17,128 nt of DNA from Zelonia costaricensis (GCA_030849075.1 JASAOO010003010.1:1-17128), one strand, 5' to 3'; counted from the first letter of the stretch, positions 8,897 through 17,128 are shown. Numbers and translations are program-made. The notes: generated from the sequence alone by a model not told the origin.

Positions 8897-9707
8897 AGCG
8901 GGCAGTAGTGACTTGTTTTTGGCCTGCTTCGTTTGTGCGCACCGCTTTGTCTTTGGTTGTGTGTATTTTCTGGCTGACATGTGTGTCCCCCTCTCTTGAT
9001 TCTCTGTTTTCTGCGAGCGCGCATCTGTGTGTTTTGTGTGTCTGATGCGCGCCTGTGTCTGCCGCCACCCCCCTCCCCCCTTCAATCCCCCATCTCCAGC
9101 CCCGCCCCTTCTCCGTCACACATGACTACCTCACCCCTCCGCTTTCTTTGTGTTTGTCTTCACTCTTTCGCTTCTCCATCCCCCTCCTTCCCCCTCCCAC
9201 CCTCCTCCCGGCCCTCCTGTGTCGTAACAGTGTTGCTCCCCACGCCACCCGCTTTGGAGGACTTCTTTCTGGTGTGTGCGCATCTTGCCCTCCTCTCTCC
9301 TCCCTCTTTCACTGTCTCTGCCACCTGTGCAGCCACCTATCGGAACTCCAGAAGCCGCTCGCACCGCCAACCACGCCACCCGCCGGAATTGTGCTGACCG
9401 CCCTCGCCAAAAGGGAGGCGGGGCGGTGAGCACACGCTGGCGCTCTCCTCTTCTACTCTCGCAAGAGGAGGAGTTGCGGTACGTCTCGAAGCATCGACAT
9501 GCCGTAGTTCACTTTCCTCCCTGCCGCCCCACCGCAAGTCATCCCCATCTCCCGCTCTCCTCTCTCTCTCCCACCCTCTTTCCGTTGCCATCCGTGCACT
9601 CTTTACTGGCAACATTGGCCCCCGACTCGCGCAACACACGCCGACAGTCTGAACATACTCACTAGCCGCACCCCACACCCGAAACGGGTTCCTCACTCCT
9701 CCCTGTT

Positions 9708-9708
9708 N
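9708..9708. other. Ambiguous base (N)
   Basis: A single N in the non-coding stretch before eRF1. Unlike the N at 1366, I see no flanking duplication. Confidence 0.95.
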
Positions 9709-9851
9709 CACCACCTTCCCGGTCACCGGCTACGTCGAACGCGTCGTGTGTACGGGTACAGCGCACACCGCACGCTTCTCCTCAACTGCTCTCCGCCTTG
9801 TTGCGCGCTCTTCCACTTTCCAGCCCTCCCGAGGTGCGCCTCCTTGTGAAC

Positions 9852-9890
9852 ACATTTTCTCTCCCCCTCCTGTTCTTGTGCGTTGTGCAG
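9852..9890 (+). promoter_or_regulatory. Candidate trans-splice acceptor for eRF1
   Basis: A T/C-rich tract (about 9853-9878) is followed by AG at 9889-9890, only five bases before the start codon. That would leave a very short 5' UTR beyond the spliced leader. An alternative AG at 9822-9823 follows another pyrimidine tract and would give about 72 nt. Confidence 0.45.
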
Positions 9891-9895
9891 CGATC

Positions 9896-11257
9896 ATGTC
9901 CGGCGAGAAGGAGCTGACGGATGCGGAGAAGACGATCGAGCGGTACAAGGTCAAGAAGCTCATCCACATGCTCGACTCTGCGCGTGGTATGGGCACTAGC
10001 GTCATCAGCGTCTACATGACCCCGAAGGAGCAGATCGCCGGCATGGTCGCGAAGCTGAACAACGAGTACGGCACGGCGTCGAACATCAAGTCGCACACAA
10101 ACAAGCTGAGCGTGCAGAGCGCGATCACGGCGGCGCTGGGGCGCCTCAAGCAGATCCCGCGCGTCCCGTCGAACGGGCTGCTGCTGTACTCCGGCACGGT
10201 GATGACAGCGGACAACAAGGAGAAGAAGCTGACCCTCGACATTGAGCCGTTCAAGGCGGTCAGCCGCTCTCTGTACCTCTGCGACAACAAGTTCCACACC
10301 GAGGAGCTGAGCCGCATGCTCGAGTCGGACGACAAGTTCGGTTTCATCATCATGGACGGTAGCGGCAGCACCTTCGCGACGGTGTGCGGCGACGTCAAGG
10401 AGAAGCTCGGCTCCTTCACGGTGGAGCTGCCCAAGAAGCACGGTCGCGGTGGTCAGAGTAAGAACCGCTTCGCTCGCATCCGCATGGAGCGGCGCCACAA
10501 CTACGTGCGCAAGGTGGCCGAGACGGCGGTGAGCTACTTCATCACGAACGACCGCCCGAACGTGCGCGGTCTGGTGCTGGCTGGCTCGGCGGACTTCAAG
10601 GAGGTGCTCTTCCAGTCCGACCTCTTCGACCCGCGCCTGAAGGAGGTGGTGGTGAAGATCGTCGATGTCGCGCACCCCGGCGATGTCGGCCTCAACCAGG
10701 CCATCGACCTCTCCGCCGACGCCCTCTCCGGCGTGAAGCTGGTGCAGGAGAAGAAGCTGCTGCAGACCTTCTTCGACCAAATCGCGATGGACACGCAGCA
10801 GTACTGCTTCGGCGTCAACGACACGATGCGGTGCCTCGAGGCCGGCGCCGTCGAGACGCTCATCTGCTTCGAGGACCTGCAGGTGAACCGGTACGTCATC
10901 ACAAAGAACAAGGGCGCCGAGGACGAGGCGGTTGAGATCCACTTGCTGACCGAGGCGGACGCCGAAAAGAAGAACATTCACGTGCACGAGGCGGGCAAAT
11001 CGCAGAACGAGATTGAGTCGGAGAACTTCGTCGACTGGCTGGCCCAGAACTACCAGAAGTTTGGCTGCACGCTCGAGCTCATCAGCGATCGTAGTCAGGA
11101 GGGCACGCAGCTCGTGCGCGGCTTCGGCGGTATTGGCGGCATCCTGCGCTACAAGATGGACATCATGGCGCTGCGCGACCACGAGAAGAAGGAGGACGAG
11201 GACGAGCGCATCGCCGCGAACAACGACGAGTTCGACTTCGACGACGACTTTATGTAA
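9896..11257 (+). CDS. eRF1: Eukaryotic peptide chain release factor subunit 1 (eRF1)
   Basis: A 453-residue cytosolic release factor that reads all three stop codons in the ribosomal A site and triggers peptidyl-tRNA hydrolysis together with the GTPase eRF3. Stop-codon recognition residues are present in the N domain: TASNIKS with N63-S66, YLCDNKF at 127-133 (the YxCxxxF motif) and GTS near residue 40. The catalytic GGQ lies at 185-187 within GRGGQS in the M domain. The C domain, which binds eRF3, runs to a short Asp-rich tail. Motif positions are shifted by two from the human protein (437 residues), so length and spacing are normal for the family. All residues typical of standard-code eRF1 appear intact, which fits universal stop usage. 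The start is the Met after the splice AG; the 50 codons of open frame before it are pyrimidine-derived. Confidence 0.97.
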   Translation: MSGEKELTDAEKTIERYKVKKLIHMLDSARGMGTSVISVYMTPKEQIAGMVAKLNNEYGTASNIKSHTNKLSVQSAITAALGRLKQIPRVPSNGLLLYSGTVMTADNKEKKLTLDIEPFKAVSRSLYLCDNKFHTEELSRMLESDDKFGFIIMDGSGSTFATVCGDVKEKLGSFTVELPKKHGRGGQSKNRFARIRMERRHNYVRKVAETAVSYFITNDRPNVRGLVLAGSADFKEVLFQSDLFDPRLKEVVVKIVDVAHPGDVGLNQAIDLSADALSGVKLVQEKKLLQTFFDQIAMDTQQYCFGVNDTMRCLEAGAVETLICFEDLQVNRYVITKNKGAEDEAVEIHLLTEADAEKKNIHVHEAGKSQNEIESENFVDWLAQNYQKFGCTLELISDRSQEGTQLVRGFGGIGGILRYKMDIMALRDHEKKEDEDERIAANNDEFDFDDDFM

Positions 11258-11313
11258 GCGATCCCTCCCTCACGGCTGGATCGGGGAAGGAGGATGCTGG
11301 CTGAGCACGCGCT

Positions 11314-11334
11314 GGGCGGGGCGGGAGGTGGGGG
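11314..11334 (+). other. G-quadruplex motif in eRF1 3' UTR
   Basis: Four G-runs at 11314-11316, 11318-11321, 11323-11325 and 11330-11334 with loops of 1, 1 and 4 nt fit the canonical rule. More G-runs follow at 11340-11342 and 11345-11347. It starts 57 nt after the stop codon on the sense strand, so it would be present in the mRNA. Confidence 0.6.
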
Positions 11335-12228
11335 AGCGAGGGAAGGGACGAACCTTGCGGCTGCGCGCACTGTCGGATCTTCCTCTCCCCTCTCTGAGCC
11401 ACGCTTGGTCTTTGTGGCGGCCCCTCCCCCTCCCTCGATTCGGTTTCGTAATCGCTCGCTGTCTTCCGCCCACCCATCAGCATCACCGCGCAGCTGAGGA
11501 CACGCGCATCGCGGAGTGTGGGCGCGTTTGGGTGTTGACGTGCAGCACGCTTTCTCCCGTCCTCTTTTCTTTCTTTTGTTCGTCGCTTCTCTCAGCTCAA
11601 CTCCCATATTGCGAACTCCTCAGGAGTGGGGGCGGTGGGCAGCTCTCCCACCCCTCCCCCCCATCGGCCTCACAAACCCGTGGAGGAGCTGGATGCGGCT
11701 CTGCCGCCGTCCCTTCTCCCCTTTCCCCTCCCCCTCCCCGTGCGCTGTGGCTACCATCGGGCACCTCAGTGAGCGTGCTGTTGCCCCTCTCTTGTTTGCG
11801 GTGGCGGCGGCTTCCGGGTGCTGTCGCTGGGTGTAAAGCTAAGAATCGTCGCTGGCATCTGGGAGAGGAAGAGGAGCAAGCGGTAGCGGCGCTTCCCGTT
11901 CCCCCACCCCTCCTCTCCGTGCGGGAGGCAGTCAAATGACGTCACGAGAAAGGTCGCCTCTACCGTGCCAGTCGCGCGATCGTAACTAATTGTGGACAAA
12001 AAAAAGCCGAGACGGAGAGCTCGGAGACGCGAGAAGGTGCAACGCAGTGGCTGGGCACACGCGTGCGCTTGTATGTGTGTGTCTATGTGTGTGCGTGTGC
12101 GCCGTGCAGTGGTGGGGGGGGATGCTCTGCCTCGCATCCTGCCCCATTCCCGCTTCCTCGAACTCCGCCGCATGAGCCTCGCTCTCCTTCTCTTCTATGG
12201 ATGTGCGTGTATTGGCGTTTGTGTGTGT

Positions 12229-12247
12229 GGGTGTGGGTGTGGGTGGG
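12229..12247 (+). other. G-quadruplex motif, G3 runs with 3-3-1 loops
   Basis: GGG at 12229-12231, 12235-12237, 12241-12243 and 12245-12247 is separated by TGT, TGT and T. It follows a TG run and is on the transcribed sense strand. Confidence 0.6.
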
Positions 12248-12393
12248 TGCTGTTGGTGTTGTTGTTTTAGTTTTCGTGTTGTGTCCGATGCTCTCGACCA
12301 GGGGTGCCACACCCTCAACCTCCTTCGCGATAAAAAAAGAGAAGCGAAAACACCAACCAGCGTATTGTGCAGATGTGCAGCAACAGCACACAA

Positions 12394-12408
12394 ACACACA
12401 CACACACA
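12394..12408. repeat. Short (AC)n microsatellite
   Basis: An AC run flanked by A-rich sequence. It could pair with the TG-rich tract at 12220-12230 in RNA. Confidence 0.85.
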
Positions 12409-13626
12409 AAAGGTGATGGGCACTTCACTGCTCCCGTGCCTTCCATCTGTGGCGGATGGTTTTCAGAAAAGCTGTGAAACGATGCTCACCGCGCCTTGAG
12501 CGTACGCGCCAACATTCCGGAGGATGGGACGTCTGCCGGTCGCCGCCGACCGTCGCCGTGACCCGCGCCACGCACGAGGCAGGGCCACGCTCGCCGCTCC
12601 GCGTGCACTCATCTCTCTTTCCACACTCCCTCTATCTCTCTCGTCCCCTATTTGCATTTCTTCGACTCGCACATCACTTGCGCACGCGCCGGCGCCGCCA
12701 GCTCCGTGTTGCCGCTCTGTTACGGGCTGTCAGCGAATCCTCGAGACGCACACCTTTTCTTTTTTTGTCCTTGCTCCGTCTCTCCCTCATTCTCCGTCGC
12801 CCGATCTCCCCCGCATCAACGGGCACCGCGGACGCGCGCAGTGGATCAGCTGCAGCTGTTTGTGGGGTCTTTTCGGTATCAAGCAAGGGAATTCATAGCT
12901 CGCCTGATACGAGACACCAAAAGTGAAACACAGACTAAAAAGTATACACACAAACACCATCAACCTCCTCTCCTCCACTCCCCCCCCAAAAAAACGCCTT
13001 TTCTGTTTGCCTCTGTTCCTGCTCGTCAAGACAGTGCAACTCTCTTTTGCTTGCCTAACCGTACTGCGCCTCCTCCCCTCCTTTGCTCGTGCTGTTCTCG
13101 TCGGCTGCCCACTCCCTGCTGCACCCGTGGCTCGCAGCCCGCCATCAAAACAAAGAGAGCACCCATCACAGCTGGACGTCTAACGTTCTCTCTCTCTCTC
13201 TTTCTCTCGAGACTTATATTCGTTTTTTGCGGTACGGGGAAGAGGCATTCGCTTGTGCTGTCGTGCGTCACGCGCTCTCCTGCGCTTCTGCTTGCTTTAT
13301 TGTGTGTTTGTGTGCTTCTGTGACGTGTGGTTGTGGTTGTGGTTGTGGGTTCTTCGCTTGTGCTGCGGCTGCTGCTAGCGTCGTGGAGTGTGCGAGTGCG
13401 GGTGTGTCGGTTCCATTGCGGTGGTCTCCGCCACCGCGTCACTCTGTCTCCTTCCAGTTGTTGCTGTTGTTTCCCTTTTCGCCCCTTTTTGTGGGAGTTC
13501 TCTTTCCCGCTGTTCACACACGCTCTTCCTTGCTTTTTTTCTTGCTGTGTTCTCGTCCGGACTCCGTCCCCGGCTCCTCACCACTTAGTGCCTTGCTCCA
13601 CACACACATACATCCACACACCCCAA

Positions 13627-13646
13627 ACACACACACACACACACAC
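13627..13646. repeat. (AC)10 microsatellite
   Basis: Ten AC units about 250 nt upstream of the PGK-like start codon. Confidence 0.95.
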
Positions 13647-13814
13647 TGACAGGTCTGCCCGACTTGTTCATCGCCTCTTCACGTCTGAGCTCTTTCGGGG
13701 GAAAGCGACTTCCTTCTTCGCGTTTGCATCCCCTCTCCTGCGTGTGTGTCTGTGTCTGTCCGTGTGCGTGGAAACTCGTCGTCTCTCCTGTGTTGTCTCC
13801 TCTTCGCCGGGGAC

Positions 13815-13872
13815 CACTCCTCCTCCTCCTTCCCCCTCCCCCTCCCCCCTCGCGTACACCGCGTTCAACAAG
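13815..13872 (+). promoter_or_regulatory. Candidate trans-splice acceptor for the PGK-like gene
   Basis: A strong C/T tract (about 13815-13853) is followed by AG at 13871-13872, giving a 5' UTR of about 22 nt with no upstream ATG. A second AG lies at 13879-13880. Confidence 0.45.
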
Positions 13873-13894
13873 GTTCACAGCGGCGCAGTGCAAC

Positions 13895-16681
13895 ATGCCT
13901 CTGGGCTACGTTGGGTCAAAGCACACGGTGTACGATGTCTACCCGATCAAGAGCAAGCGCGTCCTCGTGCTTGTCGACCCGCAGAACGTCATCGGCGACA
14001 CGGCCGACGCGCACGCCACCATCGGCACGATCAGCTACCTCCTGAAGAAGGGCGCTATCGTTGTTGTTGGCGCCTCGTTTGGGCCGCTGCCGGGCACCAC
14101 ACTGAACCTGTCGCGCAAGGAGCGCGAGGCGGCGCTGGAGGCGTTCCGCAAGGAGGATGGGCTCGGCTACACGAACTTCTTCTCGTGCCTGACGCCCTCC
14201 GAGAAGGTGAAGCTGCTCTCGCGCGTGCCCGGGCTCAACTTCGCCGCCTCGCAGTCGGGCGTGGCCGGGTACCATCAGGCGCCAAACACGGGCAAGACGT
14301 CGCTCTTCGGCACCCTGACGACCAAGGAGAAGTCGACCGTCCTGCGCGAGGCCTACCCGGAGCAGGAGTTCGTGTCCTGCACCACTTTCCCGTTCGTCTC
14401 GGCGCTGCAGGCCCACTTTCCAGGCGTGCAGGTGTCCTTCGCGACAGACTGCATGCGGCCGCTCACGACGCAGATGCAGTCCGGCTCGATCGTCGTGCTG
14501 GAGAACTTTCGGTTCTACCGCAACGAGACGTCGTCGAACCTGGACGAGCGGGTGGCGGCCGCCGAGGTGCTGGCGTCCGAGATCGACGTGCTGGTCAACG
14601 ACTCCTTCGGCACCTCGCACCGCGCCAACGCCAGCAACGTGGAGCTGCCAAAGCTGCTGCTGCACGGCGCCGCGGGGCAGTCGATGGAGCGCGAGCTCGC
14701 CTTCTACTCGAAGATTCTCAGCCGCCCCGCACGCCCGCTTGCGGTGGTTGTGGGCGGCAACGATATCGTGCGCAAACTGCGCCTCATCCGCAGCCTGGCC
14801 GAGCGCGTCGACCGCATCTTCGTTGCCGGCGCGATCGCCTTCCCGTTCCTCGTCGCGCGCGGCTACCACGCCGGCCGCGGGTACGTGACGGGCGACAAGG
14901 AGCTGCGCCTCCACGTCGCCAGCACGCCGCTGTCCAACTCGTTTGTCGGCCGCGATGCCACGTCGCCGTCGTCTTCGCGGACGTGCTCGCAGTACGCGGC
15001 GGAAATTCTTCAGATCTGCGCCGAGAACGGCGTGGATGTGGTGCTGCCCATCGACCACGTGGTCACCGTAGACCCCGACACCGCGGCCAAGGCGATGGGG
15101 CAGCCGGCGAAGGGGCGGCACGGCGCGCCGGTGCAGGAGGTGGCGTCGCCGTCGGTGCCGCCGGGCATGTACAGCGTCGACTGCGGCCCTGAGACGCTGA
15201 ATCTCTTCATGCGCAGCATGCGCGGCTGCCGTACGCTCTTCTGGACCGGCATGGTGGGGTGGTCGAGCAAGGGCTTCGTCGCCGGCACGGAGAGCTTTGC
15301 CACGCGGCTGGCCAGCACCGACATCATCGCGGTGCTCGCCGGCAACCACACGGCGCTGACGGCGCTGCGGCTCGGCATCGCGGACAAGGTCTTCCATGTC
15401 TCGAGCGGCGGCCTGGCCTCGATGGAGTTTCTGCTCGGCGGTTCGCTGCCCGGCATCGAGGCGCTCTCCGACGTCGCCGCGCCGGTGGACCCGAAGACGT
15501 ACATCTCGGTGAACGAGCTGCTTCGCTCGCTGCCGCTCTTCGCCGGCTGCAACTCGCACCAACTGCGCACGGTGGCCCGGAAGTTTGTGCGGCGCACTCA
15601 CGGCGAGGGCGACTACATCGTCCACCGCGGTGACCGCCACGTCCGCATGACGCTTGTCGCCCGTGGCGGGCTGGTGGCGCACTTCGGCGAGAACTACAGC
15701 TCCACGCCGTCGCGCTACGTGGGCAAGGGGCAGACGGTGGGCATGTACGAGTTCATTACGCAGGCGCCGTCGATGGAGACGGTGCGGGCGGCGCTGCCGG
15801 ACACGGTCACGTACCAGCTCTCCTCCTTTGCGTTGACCGACCTTCTCAACGGCTACCCCGACCTCGCGGTGCAGCTCTTCCAGAACATCTCCGAGCCGCT
15901 GCGTCAGATCGTCAACTCCGACTACGGCAAGCAGCAGACGCCCGAGCAGGTGGCGTGGCGCAACAGCTGCCGCACCCGCGTCCCGCTGCCGGGCACGATT
16001 CCGGCCAGTACGGCGCTCTGGGAGGACATCGTGCAGGACACGGCCATCACGGTGGTGCTGCAGCGGCTGACGATGGCCTTCACGCCGTACGTGCCGGCGC
16101 TCGGCGACGCCGACCCGCTGGCGCTCGAGGGGACGCCGCAGGTGCTCTACGGCGGGCTCCTGCAGCGGCTGCAGCAGCACAACTTCCTCCCGTGCAGCAT
16201 CGCGGTGACGGTGCTGCGCAACTTCGTATACCACTACATGGTCCGCCGCGGCCGCAGTCCGACCGTGGCGGGCGTCGTCAGCGCCGCCGCGGTGGCGCCG
16301 CTCCGGGTGTGGAGCTACGGCATCATGTACTGCGACATGAACTTCAAGATCATCCTGGAGGAGGCCGTCTGCGGCGCCGTCATCAGCGTCGCGCCGACGA
16401 CGGCGTACAAGCTCATGCTGTCGCTGCAGGACAAGTACGAGCGCAAGGTGCTGCGGCCGATGCACACGGCAATGCAGCTGTCGCTCATGGCCATTGTGAA
16501 GGTGCTGCTCGGCCTCGTCGTCTTTCCGGTGGTGTACCAGCGCAACTTCATCTACACCCAGCCAACGGCGAGCCGCTTCTGGAAGGCGGACGCGTTTCGC
16601 GCGTACGAGCTGAAGCAGGCGCTCTCCGTGCTGTTGCGCTTCCTGGTGCACAAGTCTCTCAAGACCCTCAGCCTGAGCTGA
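13895..16681 (+). CDS. PGK-like pseudoenzyme fused to cNMP-binding-like domain and hydrophobic tail
   Basis: A 928-residue protein. Residues 1-525 match phosphoglycerate kinase along their length: LENFRF (203-207), NDSFGTSHRA (235-244), a GG loop at 287-288, DCGPET, and LPGIEAL at 518-524. Key residues differ. RVDFNVP reads LVDPQNV (26-32). SHLGRP becomes SFGPLP. GGAKV reads GGNDI (287-291). GGGDT becomes AGNHT (482-486). The ribose-contact Glu in VFE is Ser. ADP/ATP and 3-phosphoglycerate turnover are therefore unlikely. Residues about 540-672 resemble a cyclic-nucleotide-binding domain (NELLRSLPLF, then GKGQTVG at 610-616), but the phosphate-binding cassette Glu and Arg are Met617 and Ser626. 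The tail (about 673-928) has hydrophobic segments, the strongest at about 862-881. The C-terminus SLS is not a clear glycosomal PTS1. It is far longer than ordinary PGK (about 415-420 residues). The start is the first Met after the splice signals. Function is unknown; it may be a sensor or scaffold. Confidence 0.75.
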   Translation: MPLGYVGSKHTVYDVYPIKSKRVLVLVDPQNVIGDTADAHATIGTISYLLKKGAIVVVGASFGPLPGTTLNLSRKEREAALEAFRKEDGLGYTNFFSCLTPSEKVKLLSRVPGLNFAASQSGVAGYHQAPNTGKTSLFGTLTTKEKSTVLREAYPEQEFVSCTTFPFVSALQAHFPGVQVSFATDCMRPLTTQMQSGSIVVLENFRFYRNETSSNLDERVAAAEVLASEIDVLVNDSFGTSHRANASNVELPKLLLHGAAGQSMERELAFYSKILSRPARPLAVVVGGNDIVRKLRLIRSLAERVDRIFVAGAIAFPFLVARGYHAGRGYVTGDKELRLHVASTPLSNSFVGRDATSPSSSRTCSQYAAEILQICAENGVDVVLPIDHVVTVDPDTAAKAMGQPAKGRHGAPVQEVASPSVPPGMYSVDCGPETLNLFMRSMRGCRTLFWTGMVGWSSKGFVAGTESFATRLASTDIIAVLAGNHTALTALRLGIADKVFHVSSGGLASMEFLLGGSLPGIEALSDVAAPVDPKTYISVNELLRSLPLFAGCNSHQLRTVARKFVRRTHGEGDYIVHRGDRHVRMTLVARGGLVAHFGENYSSTPSRYVGKGQTVGMYEFITQAPSMETVRAALPDTVTYQLSSFALTDLLNGYPDLAVQLFQNISEPLRQIVNSDYGKQQTPEQVAWRNSCRTRVPLPGTIPASTALWEDIVQDTAITVVLQRLTMAFTPYVPALGDADPLALEGTPQVLYGGLLQRLQQHNFLPCSIAVTVLRNFVYHYMVRRGRSPTVAGVVSAAAVAPLRVWSYGIMYCDMNFKIILEEAVCGAVISVAPTTAYKLMLSLQDKYERKVLRPMHTAMQLSLMAIVKVLLGLVVFPVVYQRNFIYTQPTASRFWKADAFRAYELKQALSVLLRFLVHKSLKTLSLS

Positions 16682-17128
16682 CACGCCCCCGCCCCTCCTC
16701 CTCCCATTCCTCTCTCTCCCGTACGGCCGGAGTGCAACGGAACGCCGGCGCGTCGAGCTGCCGCAGCAGCAAGGATGGGGAGGTGGGGCACGCGAGAGGG
16801 ACGCTGAGTCGCTTGTGCGAGCGCCGTTTTGCCGTTGTCTACGCTTTTTCTTGTTTGGTTTCTCTTCTCCGCCCCTTCAAGAGCCCCTCAATGCCTTTCG
16901 TTCTTCCCGCCCTCCTCTTGTTCTCGCGCTGCGTGCGGGCGTGTGTGTGTGTGTGTGGTGAGAGACGTACGTGACAGCCACTTGAGGAAGGAAGGGAGGG
17001 GGGGGGAGTGCACACCCGTGCATGCCTTCGTTGGCCCCCTCCCCACCCCTGTCTCCACCTCACCCTTTTCGGTGTCGTCTCGCACCTCTACCCTGTTCAC
17101 CCGCCCCGGTGTTTCCTTCTGCCATCGA
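16682..17128. other. Downstream non-coding region (3' UTR/intergenic)
   Basis: No gene is seen. It contains a GT run at 16941-16957 and a G-rich purine segment at 16987-17007. C/T-rich sequence resumes toward the window edge, possibly the lead-in to another gene. Confidence 0.7.
16941..16957. repeat. (GT)n microsatellite
   Basis: An uninterrupted GT run about 260 nt after the PGK-like stop codon. Confidence 0.9.

Larger units (their letters stand above)
8708..9895. other. Intergenic region ABCG-like gene to eRF1
   Basis: About 1.2 kb without a supported gene. Two small GC-rich inverted repeats (near 8733-8745 and 8742-8757) follow the stop codon. A TG-rich segment at 8784-8798 is complementary to the CA repeat at 8877-8891. 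From about 9060 onward C/T tracts dominate. A single ambiguous base sits at 9708. Confidence 0.7.
11258..13894. other. Long non-coding region between eRF1 and PGK-like gene
   Basis: About 2.6 kb, the longest gap between genes in the window, with no supported protein. The first part is purine rich on the + strand (about 11280-11350) and contains a G-quadruplex motif. Mixed sequence follows, then TG- and CA-rich segments (12070-12410) with a second G-quadruplex motif. From about 12590 to 13890 C/T tracts recur. Open frames such as 12652-13323 read as low-complexity Ser/Leu/Arg/Cys protein and are not believable. The region may hold long UTRs or an unrecognised non-coding RNA. Confidence 0.65.

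Noticed and set aside
9782..11182. Minus-strand open frame of 466 codons opposite eRF1
   Set aside because: Antisense shadow; the sense strand encodes a certain eRF1.
13327..15192. Plus-strand open frame of 621 codons overlapping the PGK-like gene in another frame
   Set aside because: Its first part is pyrimidine-derived low complexity and the rest is an out-of-frame Arg/Ala/Gly-rich reading of the PGK domain.
13916..16684. Minus-strand open frame of 922 codons opposite the PGK-like gene
   Set aside because: It mirrors the sense gene through GC3 bias, reads as Arg/His/Val-rich low-complexity protein and matches no family. The sense frame has clear domains.
16994..17006. G-rich run as a third G-quadruplex
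   Set aside because: One GGG, an A and nine Gs cannot supply four separate G3 runs with at least one-base loops.
1..17128. tRNA, rRNA, CRISPR array, insertion sequence or replication origin
   Set aside because: No T-loop-like motif, spaced direct repeats, transposase or rRNA-like block was seen on reading either strand.

Overview
The window looks like a piece of a trypanosomatid nuclear genome, most likely Leishmania or a close relative in the Leishmaniinae. Four long, intronless, GC3-rich genes all lie on the + strand. They are separated by 1-3 kb stretches full of C/T tracts and (CA)n/(TG)n microsatellites. Every start codon is preceded by a pyrimidine tract and an AG, as expected for spliced-leader trans-splicing inside one polycistronic unit. 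No promoter, tRNA, rRNA, CRISPR array or recognisable transposon was found. The genus is inferred from layout and composition, not from a search.

Layout: 1-3004 is non-coding and holds dinucleotide repeats and an imperfect 73-bp duplication around an N, probably an assembly join. 3005-4855 encodes the mRNA export receptor Mex67/NXF1 with an N-terminal CCCH zinc finger. 4856-6223 is intergenic and carries a stem-loop with an AUUUA loop. 6224-8707 encodes an ABCG-like half transporter whose nucleotide-binding domain has lost every catalytic motif. 8708-9895 is intergenic. 9896-11257 encodes translation termination factor eRF1 with all hallmark motifs. 11258-13894 is a 2.6-kb non-coding stretch with two sense-strand G-quadruplex motifs. 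13895-16681 encodes a 928-residue protein with a degenerate phosphoglycerate kinase (PGK) domain, a cyclic-nucleotide-binding-like domain and a partly hydrophobic tail. 16682-17128 is downstream UTR or intergenic sequence.

Functionally there are two housekeeping RNA/translation factors (nuclear mRNA export and stop-codon recognition) and two apparent pseudoenzymes. Neighbouring genes in trypanosomatid polycistrons usually share no pathway, so the proximity alone does not imply a joint role. The most notable content is the pair of degenerate proteins. Each keeps the fold landmarks of its family in near-gapless alignment but has substituted the residues that bind or hydrolyse ATP, or that bind substrate. 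This suggests structural, sensing or regulatory roles rather than decayed genes, because both reading frames are long and intact.
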